A DNA stretch of 35,046 nt from Opitutaceae bacterium (GCA_030648295.1 JAUSID010000204.1:1-35046), one strand, 5' to 3'. Positions 13,990 to 23,141 are shown, numbered from the stretch's first letter. Made by a program: numbers and translations. The notes: a model not told the origin generated them from the sequence alone.

Positions 13990-14981
13990 ACAAGACTCAT
14001 TTGTAGGGCTGCCGCCCTTCGACAAGCCTCTCGACAAGCTCGAGGCCTTTGCGTCGATGAAACGGTTGGCCGTGAGCCTGCCTGCCCTGAGCCTGTCGAA
14101 GGGGTCGAATCGGCTCGCGGGCAGGCCGCATGTTCGCGCACGCCGACCGGTGCAGCGGAAACTGTAAAACCAGAAGCTTTACAGGAGGAAACGGAGACAA
14201 CGGAGAGCACGGGCACCGCAGTTTCTCCGTTACCTCCGTTGCCTCCTGCAAGAAGGCTTGGAGGGCGGCTGCTCGCCGCAGGCGAACCTCTTTTTCCGAG
14301 CGCAGTCTCGGAAAAAGGCCGTACACTATCCCTGAAAATGCACGCAAGCCGCGAGCATGAGTTCACCGCAAAGAACGCAACGAGCGCAGAGAAACTGCTC
14401 CTCTGCTCCTTTGCGTTCCTTGCACTGCTATCTCTGAGTCTGATGTTGCGCCGCGTGCATTTGTAGAAAGCGCCTGGGGTAATCCCTACAAACCCAGAGT
14501 TGAACCGCGAATGGACGCCAATGAACGCGAATTCAAGCTACTGACGACAGAATTTCCCTCTTCGCGGTCTTCGCTGCTTCGCATGAGCCATGTCTTTGTC
14601 GAGCGGATTGAGTGACACGCATCCACTCGCCCGTTCGACCATCTCGGGGTCCAGAGCCCGGCCGAGGGACTGGCGCTCGCAGCGACAGAGTAGGAAAAAG
14701 TGCGCAATTCAAGCAACGCCCTGCTCAGCATCGCTGGGGCATTCGCGTTTATTCGCGTCTATTCGCGGTTTAAAAATCAGGCTGTCTGTTTTCGTTCGGC
14801 TGCGGCTGCGCCGCACTGTGTTCTTTGCGGTTAAATCCATCTCCCTTCGGTTGCGGCTGCGCCGCGCTAGATCCTCCGTGTCCTCACGAGGAAGACCTTT
14901 CGTTGGGGTTGCCGCGGTAGGAAGCTTTCGTCGCGCAGGCGAAACGCTCACGCGTTCCGCTCCGCCTCCTTTCCGTCCCGC
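13990..14981. repeat. Gene-free mosaic of inverted-repeat elements
   Basis: No credible gene on either strand. Contents: CTTCGACAAGC-type repeats (14018-14110); CTGTAAA/TTTACAG hairpin (14162-14184); 24-bp arms of CGGAG words (14182-14205 and 14225-14248, 21 of 24 matching); TTTTTCCGAG/CTCGGAAAAA hairpin (14291-14316); AGAACGCAA arms (14368-14391 and 14401-14423); TTTGTAG/CTACAAA pair (14459-14491); 30-bp arms (14503-14532 and 14741-14770, 27 of 30 matching); and GCGGCTGCGCCGC twice (about 14801 and 14862). Confidence 0.8.
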
Positions 14982-17648
14982 TCAGCGATCGGTGGGGGCG
15001 TCGGCCGACCATCCACTCAAAAATGCCGCAACTTTTTCCGTCTCCCGTTCGCGCAGCAGGGTCCGCTGGGCCATCCGCTCCGTCGCCTTCAAGATGTTCT
15101 TCTCCGCCAGCTGCGTGGTGCGCAGCGGATCGAGCAGGAACTCGCGGAATTTATCAAACCGGACGGGGTCATTGCCCTCCGCCATCGAAATCAAACCGGC
15201 GATCCGTTGCGGCGATGCCCTGTTCTTCAGCTCATCGAAGTGCTGTATCACCCAATCGATGACGCGCTCGCGTTGTCCGGGATGGCCGGCCAGCGCAAAG
15301 GGAATGCGCATGAACTCGGTCGAATTCAGCGGGCCGCTCAGCGCATAGTCCAAGGCCCGTTCCACCACCGCGGGCTCCCGCACCGCGCCGAGCGCGTCGA
15401 TGAGCAGATCGCGCACGGCGGGGTTCTTCGCCTGCTCGAACGCCGCGCGAAACGCGTCCCATAGCGCGGCGTCGCCGTGTCGGGCGGACACGCCCAGGGC
15501 GACGGACGCCAATGCGGGATCGACGTCGCGCGGACTGACGAGGTACCGCGCCGTCAACTCTCGCGCGAACGCGATCACCGCAGCATCGCGCCCCTCCTTG
15601 CCCAATTCCGAAATCAACGCCGCGCGTAACGGCGCCAGGTGAATGGGCTCGTCGGCCACCGGTTTCATGCCGAGCCGCATGAGCACCGGACGCAGCAGCG
15701 AAAGACTGAAATCGCTGAAACGCTCGCGTTGTCCGTCGGGCACGAGCAGACCACGCACCATCGCCAGCTGAGCCACGACTTTTTGCGTGACCTCAGGTTC
15801 CGGATCCCCGGCGAAGGCGGTGATGTACGCGAGAAACTCGTCGCCCGCGAGCTGGCCCGCATTGAGGAGCGCCGAGGCGTTTTCCAGCAGGCCCAGTCGC
15901 TCGCGCGCCGTCAGCGCGCTGGCCTGCCGGGCGAGCCGCGCGTTCAACCCTGGCGGCAGGCTCCAGCGATAATAACCGGCTTCGCCCGCGTTGGGATGAA
16001 TCCAATCGGCGTTCGCCAGCCCCGGCTGGTCCAGCAGCATGCTTTCGTCGCGCAGCAACACGCGTTCCTGCCGAATCCGACCGGCCGCAGACCACCGCAA
16101 AATGATCGGAATCTGCCAGCGCCCGGGTGCCGGCTCCGCGCCGAGATTCGTGAACCGTCGCTGCGTGAGCCGCAACCGTCCGTCCGATTCGACCGCCACC
16201 GTCACCAAGGGAATGCCGGGCTTCTCCATGAACGGGCTGAGCAACGCGGGGATGTCCTCACCCGACGCAAGGCCAAATGCCCGCCACAGATCTTCCGCGG
16301 TGGTGTTGCCCCAGCGGTGTTGCTCGAAATAACCGCGCATGGCGGCGCGAAATTTTTCCGGGCCGATCCACGATTCGATCATCGTGAGGATCGCCTTGCC
16401 CTTGCTGTACGTCAGCTCGTCCACCACCTGCACCGGATCGTCACGCGCCAGCAACCGGCGCCGGATGGGCGGGACCGAAGGCAGCGCATCGGTGCGCATC
16501 GCACCGTGGACGCCGTTCAACTCCGACAGCTCCGTGCGAAATTCCGGATTGGTCTGCCCCACGATCTTGGCCGCCATCCAGGAGGCGAAGGATTCATTGA
16601 GCCAAAGATCGTCCCACCATGCCATGGTCACGAGATCGCCGAACCACATGTGGGCCATCTCATGCGCCACCAGGCCCGCCATCCGCCGCCGCGCGCTGAA
16701 CGAGATTCTTCCCGGGTCGCCGAGCAGGGCGGTGGTCCGATAGGTGATGAGACCGGCGTTCTCCATTCCGCCGAACACGAATTCCGGGACGGCAACCTGA
16801 TCGAGTTTGGAAAATGGATACGGGATTCCGAAATAATGTTCGAGCCGGCCGAGAATGATCGGCGAGATGCGCGCCGCTTCCGCCGCCAGTTCCGCCTGAC
16901 CGCGCGGCGTGACGATCCGCCCCGGCACGGCGAGCCCCGGGACCGGCACCAGCTCGAGCGGTCCGATTGCCAGCGCCACGAGGTACGACGGCATCGGCGG
17001 CGTCCGGCCGAAGTGCACCGTTTTCATTCCATCGGCGCGCGACTCGTGCGCCACGGCGGCATTGGCCACGACCACGAGGCCGGCGGGCAGCGTGACGCTG
17101 AGCTGCCACGGAATCTTGAACCCCGGTTCGTCCCAGCACGGAAAGGCCCGGCGCGCATAGTGCGACTCAAATTGGGTGAACAAATACGCGTCGCCCTGGC
17201 TCACGGTCTTGTAGAGACCAAGCCCGTCGCGACGAAAAGTCCCGGTGAACGCGAGCTCGAGCGCGTATCCACCCGGCGGCACCGGCGCGAGTGCGGTGAA
17301 CGTGATCAGTCCGAGATCTTTTTCCGTCGTTGCAAACGACAGCCGGACCGTCCGGCCGGCGGCATCGCGCAGTTCGGCGGCGGAGATGACAGGGCCATAG
17401 GCATGCAATCGGAAAGACGAGGTCGTAGCGTTCACGCGCACGTCGATGCGCGTACTGCCCGAGTAATCATCCTTCGCCGGATCGACCGTCAGCGCGACCG
17501 CCTGGGCGAGAGGCTCCACCACCCGCGTGAGCCGCAATGGATCCGTGTCGGCCGCATGCAGCGACCACCGGGCGAGGATCGCAGCGGCAAAGAGGAGTCG
17601 GAGGGGAAATTCAAAACGCGCCTTTCGGTATTCACTCATGCACGGCAT
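14982..17648 (-). CDS. Exported M1-family zinc aminopeptidase (888 aa)
   Basis: The protein has an N-terminal signal peptide (LRLLFAAAILARWSLHAAD; ATG 17648, or more likely M4 at 17639). The beta-sandwich N-domain (about 35-230) is followed by the catalytic domain: FGGMENAGLI exopeptidase motif (about 288), zinc site HEMAH (about 330) and the third ligand in LNESFASW (about 352), the correct HExxH-x18-E spacing, plus the TYSKGKAIL tyrosine region. A helical ERAP1-like C-terminal domain reaches the end. The length is normal for the family. It removes N-terminal residues from peptides, here probably in the periplasm. It stands alone between repeat-rich spacers, so no operon context narrows its role. 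Confidence 0.95.
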   Translation of the reverse strand: MPCMSEYRKARFEFPLRLLFAAAILARWSLHAADTDPLRLTRVVEPLAQAVALTVDPAKDDYSGSTRIDVRVNATTSSFRLHAYGPVISAAELRDAAGRTVRLSFATTEKDLGLITFTALAPVPPGGYALELAFTGTFRRDGLGLYKTVSQGDAYLFTQFESHYARRAFPCWDEPGFKIPWQLSVTLPAGLVVVANAAVAHESRADGMKTVHFGRTPPMPSYLVALAIGPLELVPVPGLAVPGRIVTPRGQAELAAEAARISPIILGRLEHYFGIPYPFSKLDQVAVPEFVFGGMENAGLITYRTTALLGDPGRISFSARRRMAGLVAHEMAHMWFGDLVTMAWWDDLWLNESFASWMAAKIVGQTNPEFRTELSELNGVHGAMRTDALPSVPPIRRRLLARDDPVQVVDELTYSKGKAILTMIESWIGPEKFRAAMRGYFEQHRWGNTTAEDLWRAFGLASGEDIPALLSPFMEKPGIPLVTVAVESDGRLRLTQRRFTNLGAEPAPGRWQIPIILRWSAAGRIRQERVLLRDESMLLDQPGLANADWIHPNAGEAGYYRWSLPPGLNARLARQASALTARERLGLLENASALLNAGQLAGDEFLAYITAFAGDPEPEVTQKVVAQLAMVRGLLVPDGQRERFSDFSLSLLRPVLMRLGMKPVADEPIHLAPLRAALISELGKEGRDAAVIAFARELTARYLVSPRDVDPALASVALGVSARHGDAALWDAFRAAFEQAKNPAVRDLLIDALGAVREPAVVERALDYALSGPLNSTEFMRIPFALAGHPGQRERVIDWVIQHFDELKNRASPQRIAGLISMAEGNDPVRFDKFREFLLDPLRTTQLAEKNILKATERMAQRTLLRERETEKVAAFLSGWSADAPTDR

Positions 17649-18009
17649 ATGGGGTTGAATTGGAAAACCAACCGGACTGGAATTTGCGGGAACGACGCCG
17701 ATTTGCGCGCCAGCTCACCGGTGGGGTTATCCGGCGGAGGCAGGATTCCAAGGGAACAAACCACACGCCAGCGGAAAAAAACGCGCATTGAACTCTGGAG
17801 CGCGACCGCCTTGCACCACGAACGAATCAGCCCATCCGGGGCGTCAATTTCGGATTTCGGATTTCGGATTGCGGATTGCGGATTGCGGCGTGTGGCTTCG
17901 CCCAACCCAGAACCCAAAACCCAAGACCCTGGCCGCCTTTGGCGCCGCCGCAGGCGGGCAAGCTCAGAACCCCCACTCAGAACCCGAAACCGCGCGCGCC
18001 GCGCCGCTG
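17649..18009. repeat. Repeat-filled spacer (GGATTTCGG, AACCCAAAACCC, 36-bp unit)
   Basis: No gene seen. 17845-17885 has five GGATT(T/G)CGG-type words. 17903-17926 has AACCCAGAACCCAAAACCC. 17927-17963 is the third copy of the 36-bp unit seen in tandem at 5786-5857. 17968-18003 has AACCCGAAACC and GCGCGCGCC. It is one complete composite element ending about 5 bp from the next gene's stop. Confidence 0.75.
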
Positions 18010-18267
18010 TCAACCGACCGGTTCGTAGGTGGCGGCGAAGATATCCGGCTTGCAGGGGTAGAACTCGCCCTTCACCCCACGGATGATCCAATCGCCGACG
18101 CTGGCCCGCATCGCGCCCTCGCGCGTTTCAATTTCCAACAGCGGAACGGGCGTGAGGCTCATTGGAATGCGTCGAAGGACGTCACCGCAAAACGCCAATA
18201 GTTCGTCGTGGTTCCGGCCATTGAACTGGATCGCTTCGATGACGACCGGTCTCTTGCGGTATTTCAT
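18010..18267 (-). CDS. Small PGDYG-like protein (85 aa)
   Basis: It begins MKYRKRPVVIEAIQF and ends GDWIIRGVKGEFYPCKPDIF, then EPVG. This pattern (KYRKxPVxIEAxQ, ASxGDWIIRGVKGEFYPCKPDIFxxTY) is a widespread small family best known from phages and their hosts, function not established. ATG 18267 is preferred because homologues start at this Lys-Tyr-Arg; the longer frame from 18519 would add 84 unrelated residues. No Shine-Dalgarno is evident. Its phage association hints at acquisition by transfer, but no other phage gene is near. Confidence 0.85.
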   Translation of the reverse strand: MKYRKRPVVIEAIQFNGRNHDELLAFCGDVLRRIPMSLTPVPLLEIETREGAMRASVGDWIIRGVKGEFYPCKPDIFAATYEPVG

Positions 18268-18637
18268 GGGCAGCGCGAGGAACGCGGCCTGACGGTCTCG
18301 TTGGTCAGTCCGCCGCCGGACCGGCAAAGGACACCTCGATCGCAATGCGATTCCACAGAGTAAGACGGCATGATTACGGCTCGGGGAATATTCGGGTTGA
18401 AGCGCGGAGGCAAAGCCGCGGAACACGAATGGCGGACGGGGAAAACTTTTCAAGCCCGCCGTGGCTGGAACGTACGATCCATTCACGCCCTGACCAGATA
18501 CATGATACGATCGTATCACGTATCTGGCTCATCGCGACGGACCGGCATGCCCGCCGCAGCACGGGCCGGCCGTCCGAGAGCGGCCCGCCCGCAGTCATGG
18601 CGGCACGGCCCCATGAGGGCGGCCGCGCCGAACCCGA
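18268..18637. other. Spacer with GC-rich repeats and a long palindrome
   Basis: It holds the 34-bp palindrome at 18494-18527 and, at 18540-18630, GC-rich REP-like sequence (CGGGCCGGCCGTCCG, CATGAGGGCGGCCGC). No coding region is supported. Confidence 0.5.
18494..18527. promoter_or_regulatory. 34-bp near-perfect palindrome
   Basis: The arms are 17 bp with a single mismatched pair; the 16-bp core TGATACGATCGTATCA is perfect and the ends are CCAGATAC/GTATCTGG. There is no loop, so it suits a dimeric DNA-binding protein better than an RNA hairpin. It lies 227 bp upstream of the PGDYG-like gene start and 111 bp past the stop of the gene at 18638. No regulator gene is adjacent. Confidence 0.55.
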
Positions 18638-19351
18638 TCACTTCGTAAGCTCGCGCGAGGTCGAGTTCGCCACGACCGTACGCATCTTGGCGGAACTTGC
18701 GATCCACTCGTTCAACTGCGGATTGGTGGCCGTTTGATCGAGGAATTCGGCCAGCCGCTCCGGGGATGGCGTGCTGATGGTGATGCGGTGCGTGTGGTCC
18801 AGCCGGCCGGCGATGGCGCGATACACGCTGATTTTCGCGTCCTTGAGCCCAATGCTGTCGAATATCCCGCGCAGTCGCGTGATCGCCTGCACGTAGCCCG
18901 CTTCATCCGTCACCATCGCGAGGGTATTGTAATTGTTCGCGCCCTTCGGGCTCGGTCCGTCGAAATAAACCGCCTGGTACAACACCCGCGCTCCCGTTTT
19001 CCGGATGGCGCGCAGATGATCGCGATTTTGCAGTATGCCCAGGTCGTTCTCCAGCGCTCGCGCGTTTTTGCTCAACTCAGCGACCGAATTCGCGCTGGTG
19101 ACAACGCGGACATGGCCCACCGGACGGCTGTCGAACACGCTCTGGTAAACGCGGAGGTAATTGTCGACGCCAACCTTCGCCTTGGCGATTTCGTTGTATT
19201 CCTTAATCCACGACGCGTAACCCGCCGGATCGTCCGTTTCGACATCGAGGATCGCAATCACGCGGGAGACGGGTTTCAGGTCAGCGGCGTGCACAAGGCA
19301 CGTGGCGAAAAGCATCACGATGGACGCGAGGAGCGGGCAGACAGTTTTCAT
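18638..19351 (-). CDS. Exported protein with two ABM-like halves (237 aa)
   Basis: A signal peptide (MKTVCPLLASIVMLFATCLVHAAD) supports ATG 19351; the longer frame from 19510 is repeat sequence. The mature part appears to be two units of about 95 residues, each with a beta strand, a helix beginning GYxxWI/GYxQAI, and a strand ending H(V/T)(R/H)R(V/I)(V/T). The pattern resembles the dimeric ferredoxin-like fold of antibiotic-biosynthesis-monooxygenase-type proteins joined in tandem. No catalytic residues are obvious. It is probably periplasmic, substrate unknown. The family assignment is inference from pattern only; it could also be an unnamed family. Confidence 0.7.
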   Translation of the reverse strand: MKTVCPLLASIVMLFATCLVHAADLKPVSRVIAILDVETDDPAGYASWIKEYNEIAKAKVGVDNYLRVYQSVFDSRPVGHVRVVTSANSVAELSKNARALENDLGILQNRDHLRAIRKTGARVLYQAVYFDGPSPKGANNYNTLAMVTDEAGYVQAITRLRGIFDSIGLKDAKISVYRAIAGRLDHTHRITISTPSPERLAEFLDQTATNPQLNEWIASSAKMRTVVANSTSRELTK

Positions 19352-19839
19352 GGGGTAGTTGTGGGACATAAAGCGGACACGGGACTCGACGCCCGAGGAG
19401 GTCGCGCTCCACCGGGCCGAACGGCGGGGGCGGGGGAAACGCGCGCTCGAAGGTCGAGGGCCGCAGAGGGGGGGTGACGGCGAGATTTCAGTGCGCGACT
19501 GCAAATGCAAGCCCGTTAGCCCGCATTTCTCACGGTCAGCGTGTCATTCGGGCTTCCTGAACGATGCAGTTAAACTCGCACGACGATCGTTCGCTGGAGA
19601 CGCGGCGCCCTCGCCGCGTCCGACGGTAGAACGTTGTGCTTTCATCCGCGGCCCGTTCGACAAGCTCAGGGTCCCGAGCCTGGTCGAGGGACGGGGGCGC
19701 CGCGGCTCCATTCACCGGATGGTGAACCGAGTTTTCCAGCCTCGTCACCTCGGCTGCTACGAAGTCGGATCGTTTTTGACGGCATCGACACGGCTTAGTG
19801 TGGAGCGTGAAATTTCCCGGCTAGGTGGCTCGACGACCG
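19352..19839. repeat. Gene-free spacer with several repeats
   Basis: Holds GAGACGCGGCGCCCTCGCCGCGTC (about 19597-19620, self-complementary), an inverted pair CCCGTTCGACAAGCTCAGGG / CCCGAGCCTGGTCGAGGGACGGG (19652-19695), and a 25-bp sequence at 19736-19760 repeated with one change at 26833-26857. No gene seen on either strand. Confidence 0.65.
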
Positions 19840-21051
19840 TCATTGCGTCACGGCGGCAAACTGGGCGCCGGTGTCGGCGGTGAGCTGCTCGATCGAAAGC
19901 CCCCAGCCGGGGGTGAGCGGAACGCGCAGTCTTCCGTTCGCCAGCAGCTCGCGTCCCGGCTGGCGCCGGCGGTCGCTGGTGAGAATCAGCTCGACCGAAG
20001 TGACCGCGGCGCTGACGGCCGCCGCGTGGACCGCCGCGCGCGTGGCCACCGGCCCGGAGGGATTGTGCGGCGAGACCTGCCCGCGCAGCTTCTCGGCCAT
20101 CCGGCATACCCGCACGAGCGAAGCAAATCCGCCGACGTGTTTCGGATCCGGCATGATCACATCAGCGCGACGGTGTTCCAGGAGTTCGCGGAACGGCCCT
20201 TCGCCGAAAAACAACTCGCCGATCGCAAAGGGCATTTTCGCCTGCGCGCGGAGACCTGCGAGCGCGTGACCGGGCGGACATGGTTCCTCCAGCCATTCGA
20301 GATTGTAGCGCGCAAAGCGCGGGAGCAGCGTGGCGGTGTTCTCGGGGGTGAAGCGCTCATGGCAATCAACCCGCAACGAGATTCGCGGATGAGCCGCACG
20401 AACGGCTTCGATCCGCGCGAAACCTTCCTCGGCCCGAGGCAACTGCTCGCCCCCTTCGGTCACGGCTTCGAAGGGCGTCAGCTTCACCGCCCTCACGCCC
20501 AATGCCAGCGCCGCGTTCGTAGCGCCGACGAAGTCAGCGGGGGTGCGCCCGCGCAACGCACGGTTGGTGGAGAGATAACAGGGGACCGACGGTTGCACGG
20601 GTGTGTCGGTGTAAAGCCGCCACACGGGCAAGCCCTCGCGTTGGGCTACGAGGTCGTGCAGTGCCTGATCGATTCCCGAGATCGCCGTGGCGGTGACCAA
20701 ATCGGCCTTGGCAAACGCGGCGGCGAATTCGCGCAGCAGCTTTCGCGTCGGTGGCTGGTGGCTGACATGCGCGGCGAACAATTCGCGGACGCGCTGCAGG
20801 CACGCGCGATCATCACGGCTGTGGCTGATTTCGCCGAGGCCCGTGTGCGTTCCATCACTGATCGCGATGACCAGCCAGTCGCCTTTCAGCCGCAGCGCGG
20901 GATGGTGACCATCGGGATCAGCCACGGTGGCCGAGCTGAGCTGGAGTCGCGGGGAAGTCGCGCCGTGGCTGATTTCGTGGCTCGCAACCGACATCGCAGT
21001 AATGGCGCAGCCGCGAACAAATCGGCGGCGACTAATCGATTTTGGGGGCAT
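19840..21051 (-). CDS. Tat-exported enolase-superfamily (MR/MLE-like) enzyme (403 aa)
   Basis: ATG 21051 gives a twin-arginine leader (SRRRFVRGCAITAMSVA); ATG 21177 would add 42 unconvincing residues. The capping domain is followed by the (beta/alpha)7-beta barrel: Lys in AVKLTPF, metal ligands D in LRVDCHERF, E in LEWLEEP and E in AIGELFF, then the PDPKHVGG and SPHNPSGP loops typical of the mandelate racemase/galactonate dehydratase branch. Expected chemistry is proton abstraction alpha to a carboxylate (sugar-acid dehydration or racemisation); the exact substrate is unclear. A Tat leader on this family is unusual but recurrent in Planctomycetes and Verrucomicrobia. It is divergent from the isomerase gene at 21204, suggesting a shared promoter region. 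Confidence 0.9.
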   Translation of the reverse strand: MPPKSISRRRFVRGCAITAMSVASHEISHGATSPRLQLSSATVADPDGHHPALRLKGDWLVIAISDGTHTGLGEISHSRDDRACLQRVRELFAAHVSHQPPTRKLLREFAAAFAKADLVTATAISGIDQALHDLVAQREGLPVWRLYTDTPVQPSVPCYLSTNRALRGRTPADFVGATNAALALGVRAVKLTPFEAVTEGGEQLPRAEEGFARIEAVRAAHPRISLRVDCHERFTPENTATLLPRFARYNLEWLEEPCPPGHALAGLRAQAKMPFAIGELFFGEGPFRELLEHRRADVIMPDPKHVGGFASLVRVCRMAEKLRGQVSPHNPSGPVATRAAVHAAAVSAAVTSVELILTSDRRRQPGRELLANGRLRVPLTPGWGLSIEQLTADTGAQFAAVTQ

Positions 21052-21203
21052 CAGTGCAACGACGCGTGGGCGCCGGGTAATCGCGGCAACGGAGTACCCG
21101 GCATGCGCGTGATTCTCAACCTCCATCGCGCATCCTGGCCAAGAAATCAGCTCGTCCCAACGCGGCCCGCGCCTCATGACTTTGGTCCCCGTCCCATTCC
21201 GCC
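21052..21203. promoter_or_regulatory. Divergent promoter region, enolase-like / isomerase-like genes
   Basis: 152 bp separate the two start codons and must contain promoters for both unless transcription enters from outside. I could not place confident -35/-10 elements or an operator. Confidence 0.35.
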
Positions 21204-22079
21204 ATGACGCCGCCCCTGCTCTCGCGCCGCCGATTCGTTGCCACCCTTCCCGCCGCCATGGCGTCGCTCACGCTGCTGCGTGGCAGCCGGCTGGCGGCGG
21301 CAAATCCCGCCCCGCGCGTCGGCTGCCAGGCCAATGGATTTCCGCTGAAGCCGAACGATTTTCCCGCGCTGCTGCGGGCCCTTACGACCATGAAGGAGCT
21401 CGGTTACACCGGCTTCGAATGCAACATCCGGTTCGTCGAGAGTGAATTCGAGCGCCTCGCGGAGGCGCGTAAGCGAATCGAGGATACGGGCGTGGCGTTC
21501 ATTGGCACGCACACCAGCATGCAGCTGGCCAAGCCCGACACCTTCCCGCGCTGGATCGAGAAGGTCGCCGGACTCGGCGCCGCGTGCATCGTCATGAGCG
21601 GGGCGGGGCTCGCCGCCGATGGGAACTTCAGCCGCGACGCACTGCTTAAAAAAGCCGCCAGCCTGAATGCGCTGGGCCAGACCTGCCGCGCCGGCGGGCT
21701 GCGGCTGGCTTATCACAACCACAACCCCGAGTTCGCGCGGCGCAACGCGGAGATCGAGGGACTGGCCGAGGCCACGAATCCGGACGCCGTGGAATTCCTG
21801 CTCGATGCGGGACACGCCCGGCTGGGCGGCGGCGACCCGGCCGCGTTCATGCGAAAGTTCTCCCGCCGGATTCTCGGCTGTCACTTGAAGACTTACAGCG
21901 GCGCCGTGCAGGTACCGCTGGGTCAGGGCGACTGGGGATTCGAGGATCTCGCGACCGCGATCAAGAGCACGAACTGGGCGGGGTGGCTGATCACGGAGGA
22001 AGGCGGCGGCCCCCGAACGGGCAACACCGCGGCTCTCGGTCCGGATCGCGCGTACATCCGAAAAGTGTTCGGCGTCTGA
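21204..22079 (+). CDS. Tat-exported sugar phosphate isomerase/epimerase-like TIM barrel (291 aa)
   Basis: Twin-arginine leader (SRRRFVATLPAAMASLTLL, about 7-25). The barrel belongs to the xylose-isomerase-like/AP-endonuclease-2 family: FECNIRFV, IGTHTSM, LAYHNHNPEF, a metal-binding LLDAGHARLGG, GCHLKTYSG and terminal LITEEGG. One usual motif (HLKD) is HLKTY here. In related gene sets such proteins act on 3-keto sugars or inositols, sometimes as lyases. It is the only plus-strand gene in this catabolic region and is divergent from the enolase-like gene. The export signal suggests a periplasmic step. Confidence 0.9.
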   Translation: MTPPLLSRRRFVATLPAAMASLTLLRGSRLAAANPAPRVGCQANGFPLKPNDFPALLRALTTMKELGYTGFECNIRFVESEFERLAEARKRIEDTGVAFIGTHTSMQLAKPDTFPRWIEKVAGLGAACIVMSGAGLAADGNFSRDALLKKAASLNALGQTCRAGGLRLAYHNHNPEFARRNAEIEGLAEATNPDAVEFLLDAGHARLGGGDPAAFMRKFSRRILGCHLKTYSGAVQVPLGQGDWGFEDLATAIKSTNWAGWLITEEGGGPRTGNTAALGPDRAYIRKVFGV

Positions 22080-22227
22080 GCCGCGAGCGTGCCGCGCGTA
22101 CCTGAGTAGCGGAACGCGTGTGGGTTTCACCCTTCCGACGAAAGCCTCACGGCTTCCGCTGCTCCGACCCGCGTTTGACGACACACCCTGGTCTGCTCGC
22201 ACCGGTTGCCACCCGGCGTGCCGGGCT

Positions 22228-22998
22228 TCATTGCTCTGCTGCCGAACCAATCAAACTGAGGCACGTGAGCCCGCCCTCCGCTTTTTCGAATTCGGAAATC
22301 TCGACCCGTTGCGTCTTGATCCCAGCGTCGCGCAGACGCTGCTCCGTCTTGGGGAACGACGCGCTGACGAGCGTCATGTCCCCAATCGTGACGGTGTTGG
22401 CCCCGAACGGTTCGCTTTCGTCCGCACGAATCACCACCAGATTTCCGAACGCCGCCGTGTTAATCCAACCGGCATTGGCCACGAGAAAGTGCGGCGGGAT
22501 GAAGGTGCAGGCCGACTTCAGATGCAGACAATCCCTCACCGTGACGACTCGAACCTCGTAGCCGTGTGCCGCCACGATGTCGCGCAGCTGGGTTATGCCG
22601 TCAGGGTTCGTGCGTCGCGATTCTGCCACGTGGATGGTGCGACCGGTTCTCAGTACGTCACCGCCATCCAGCGTGCCAGGATGCTCAATACGGTGTAGCG
22701 GCCAGTGCTGTCCCAGCGTTTCGCGGATCGAATCGACTTCGGTCAGTCGCGACGGGACACCCGGACGCGTAACGATGGCCAGCCCGGGCAGGACGACCGC
22801 GGTGTCCTCCACGAAAACGGCATCGGGTTGTTCCGGCAACGGCGGGAGAAATTCAACGCGGACCGCGAGTTCCTCGAGCACCGCCACGAACCGGGCATGC
22901 TGTTTCCGCGCGAGCTTCAGGTCGATGGGGACGCGCGGCAGATGCGTGAGTTCGCAGCGCTCGAGCGCGTCGCTCACCTCTCTAACGAATGCGATCAT
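22228..22998 (-). CDS. Dimethylarginine dimethylaminohydrolase-like enzyme (256 aa)
   Basis: The length matches bacterial DDAH from ATG 22998 (MIAFVREVSDALERCEL); a longer frame from 23094 adds no family sequence. Motifs of the guanidino-modifying fold are present: FVEDTAVV, GTLDGGDVL, catalytic His in CLHLKSA, and catalytic Cys in EGGLTCLSL near the C-terminus. It should hydrolyse methylated arginine to citrulline and methylamine or dimethylamine in the cytoplasm (no signal peptide). Arginine deiminase-like activity is less likely at this length. The neighbours concern sugars, so it seems to be an independent unit; 189 bp separate it from the gene upstream. Confidence 0.92.
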   Translation of the reverse strand: MIAFVREVSDALERCELTHLPRVPIDLKLARKQHARFVAVLEELAVRVEFLPPLPEQPDAVFVEDTAVVLPGLAIVTRPGVPSRLTEVDSIRETLGQHWPLHRIEHPGTLDGGDVLRTGRTIHVAESRRTNPDGITQLRDIVAAHGYEVRVVTVRDCLHLKSACTFIPPHFLVANAGWINTAAFGNLVVIRADESEPFGANTVTIGDMTLVSASFPKTEQRLRDAGIKTQRVEISEFEKAEGGLTCLSLIGSAAEQ

Positions 22999-23141
22999 GA
23001 CGTTGGTTGAGGTACCACCCTTCGGCGTTCCATCGCCTTGTTCGACGTCGTACTCGCACATCTCCGCCTTCGCGTTTCCACCGTCGCATCGCAAACCTTT
23101 CGCTCGGAACGCTCCAGCGCCGCGCTCGCGGCCAGCGGCGT

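Noticed and set aside
14291-14316. TTTTTCCGAG/CTCGGAAAAA hairpin as a terminator
   Set aside because: The T-tract precedes and the A-tract follows the stem on both strands, the wrong order for an intrinsic terminator; it lies within a repeat mosaic and not at a gene end.
15639-18086. An 815-codon plus-strand open frame
   Set aside because: It is antisense to the M1 aminopeptidase and reflects GC-rich codon bias; its translation is Arg/Pro/His-rich without domains, while the other strand has full family motifs.
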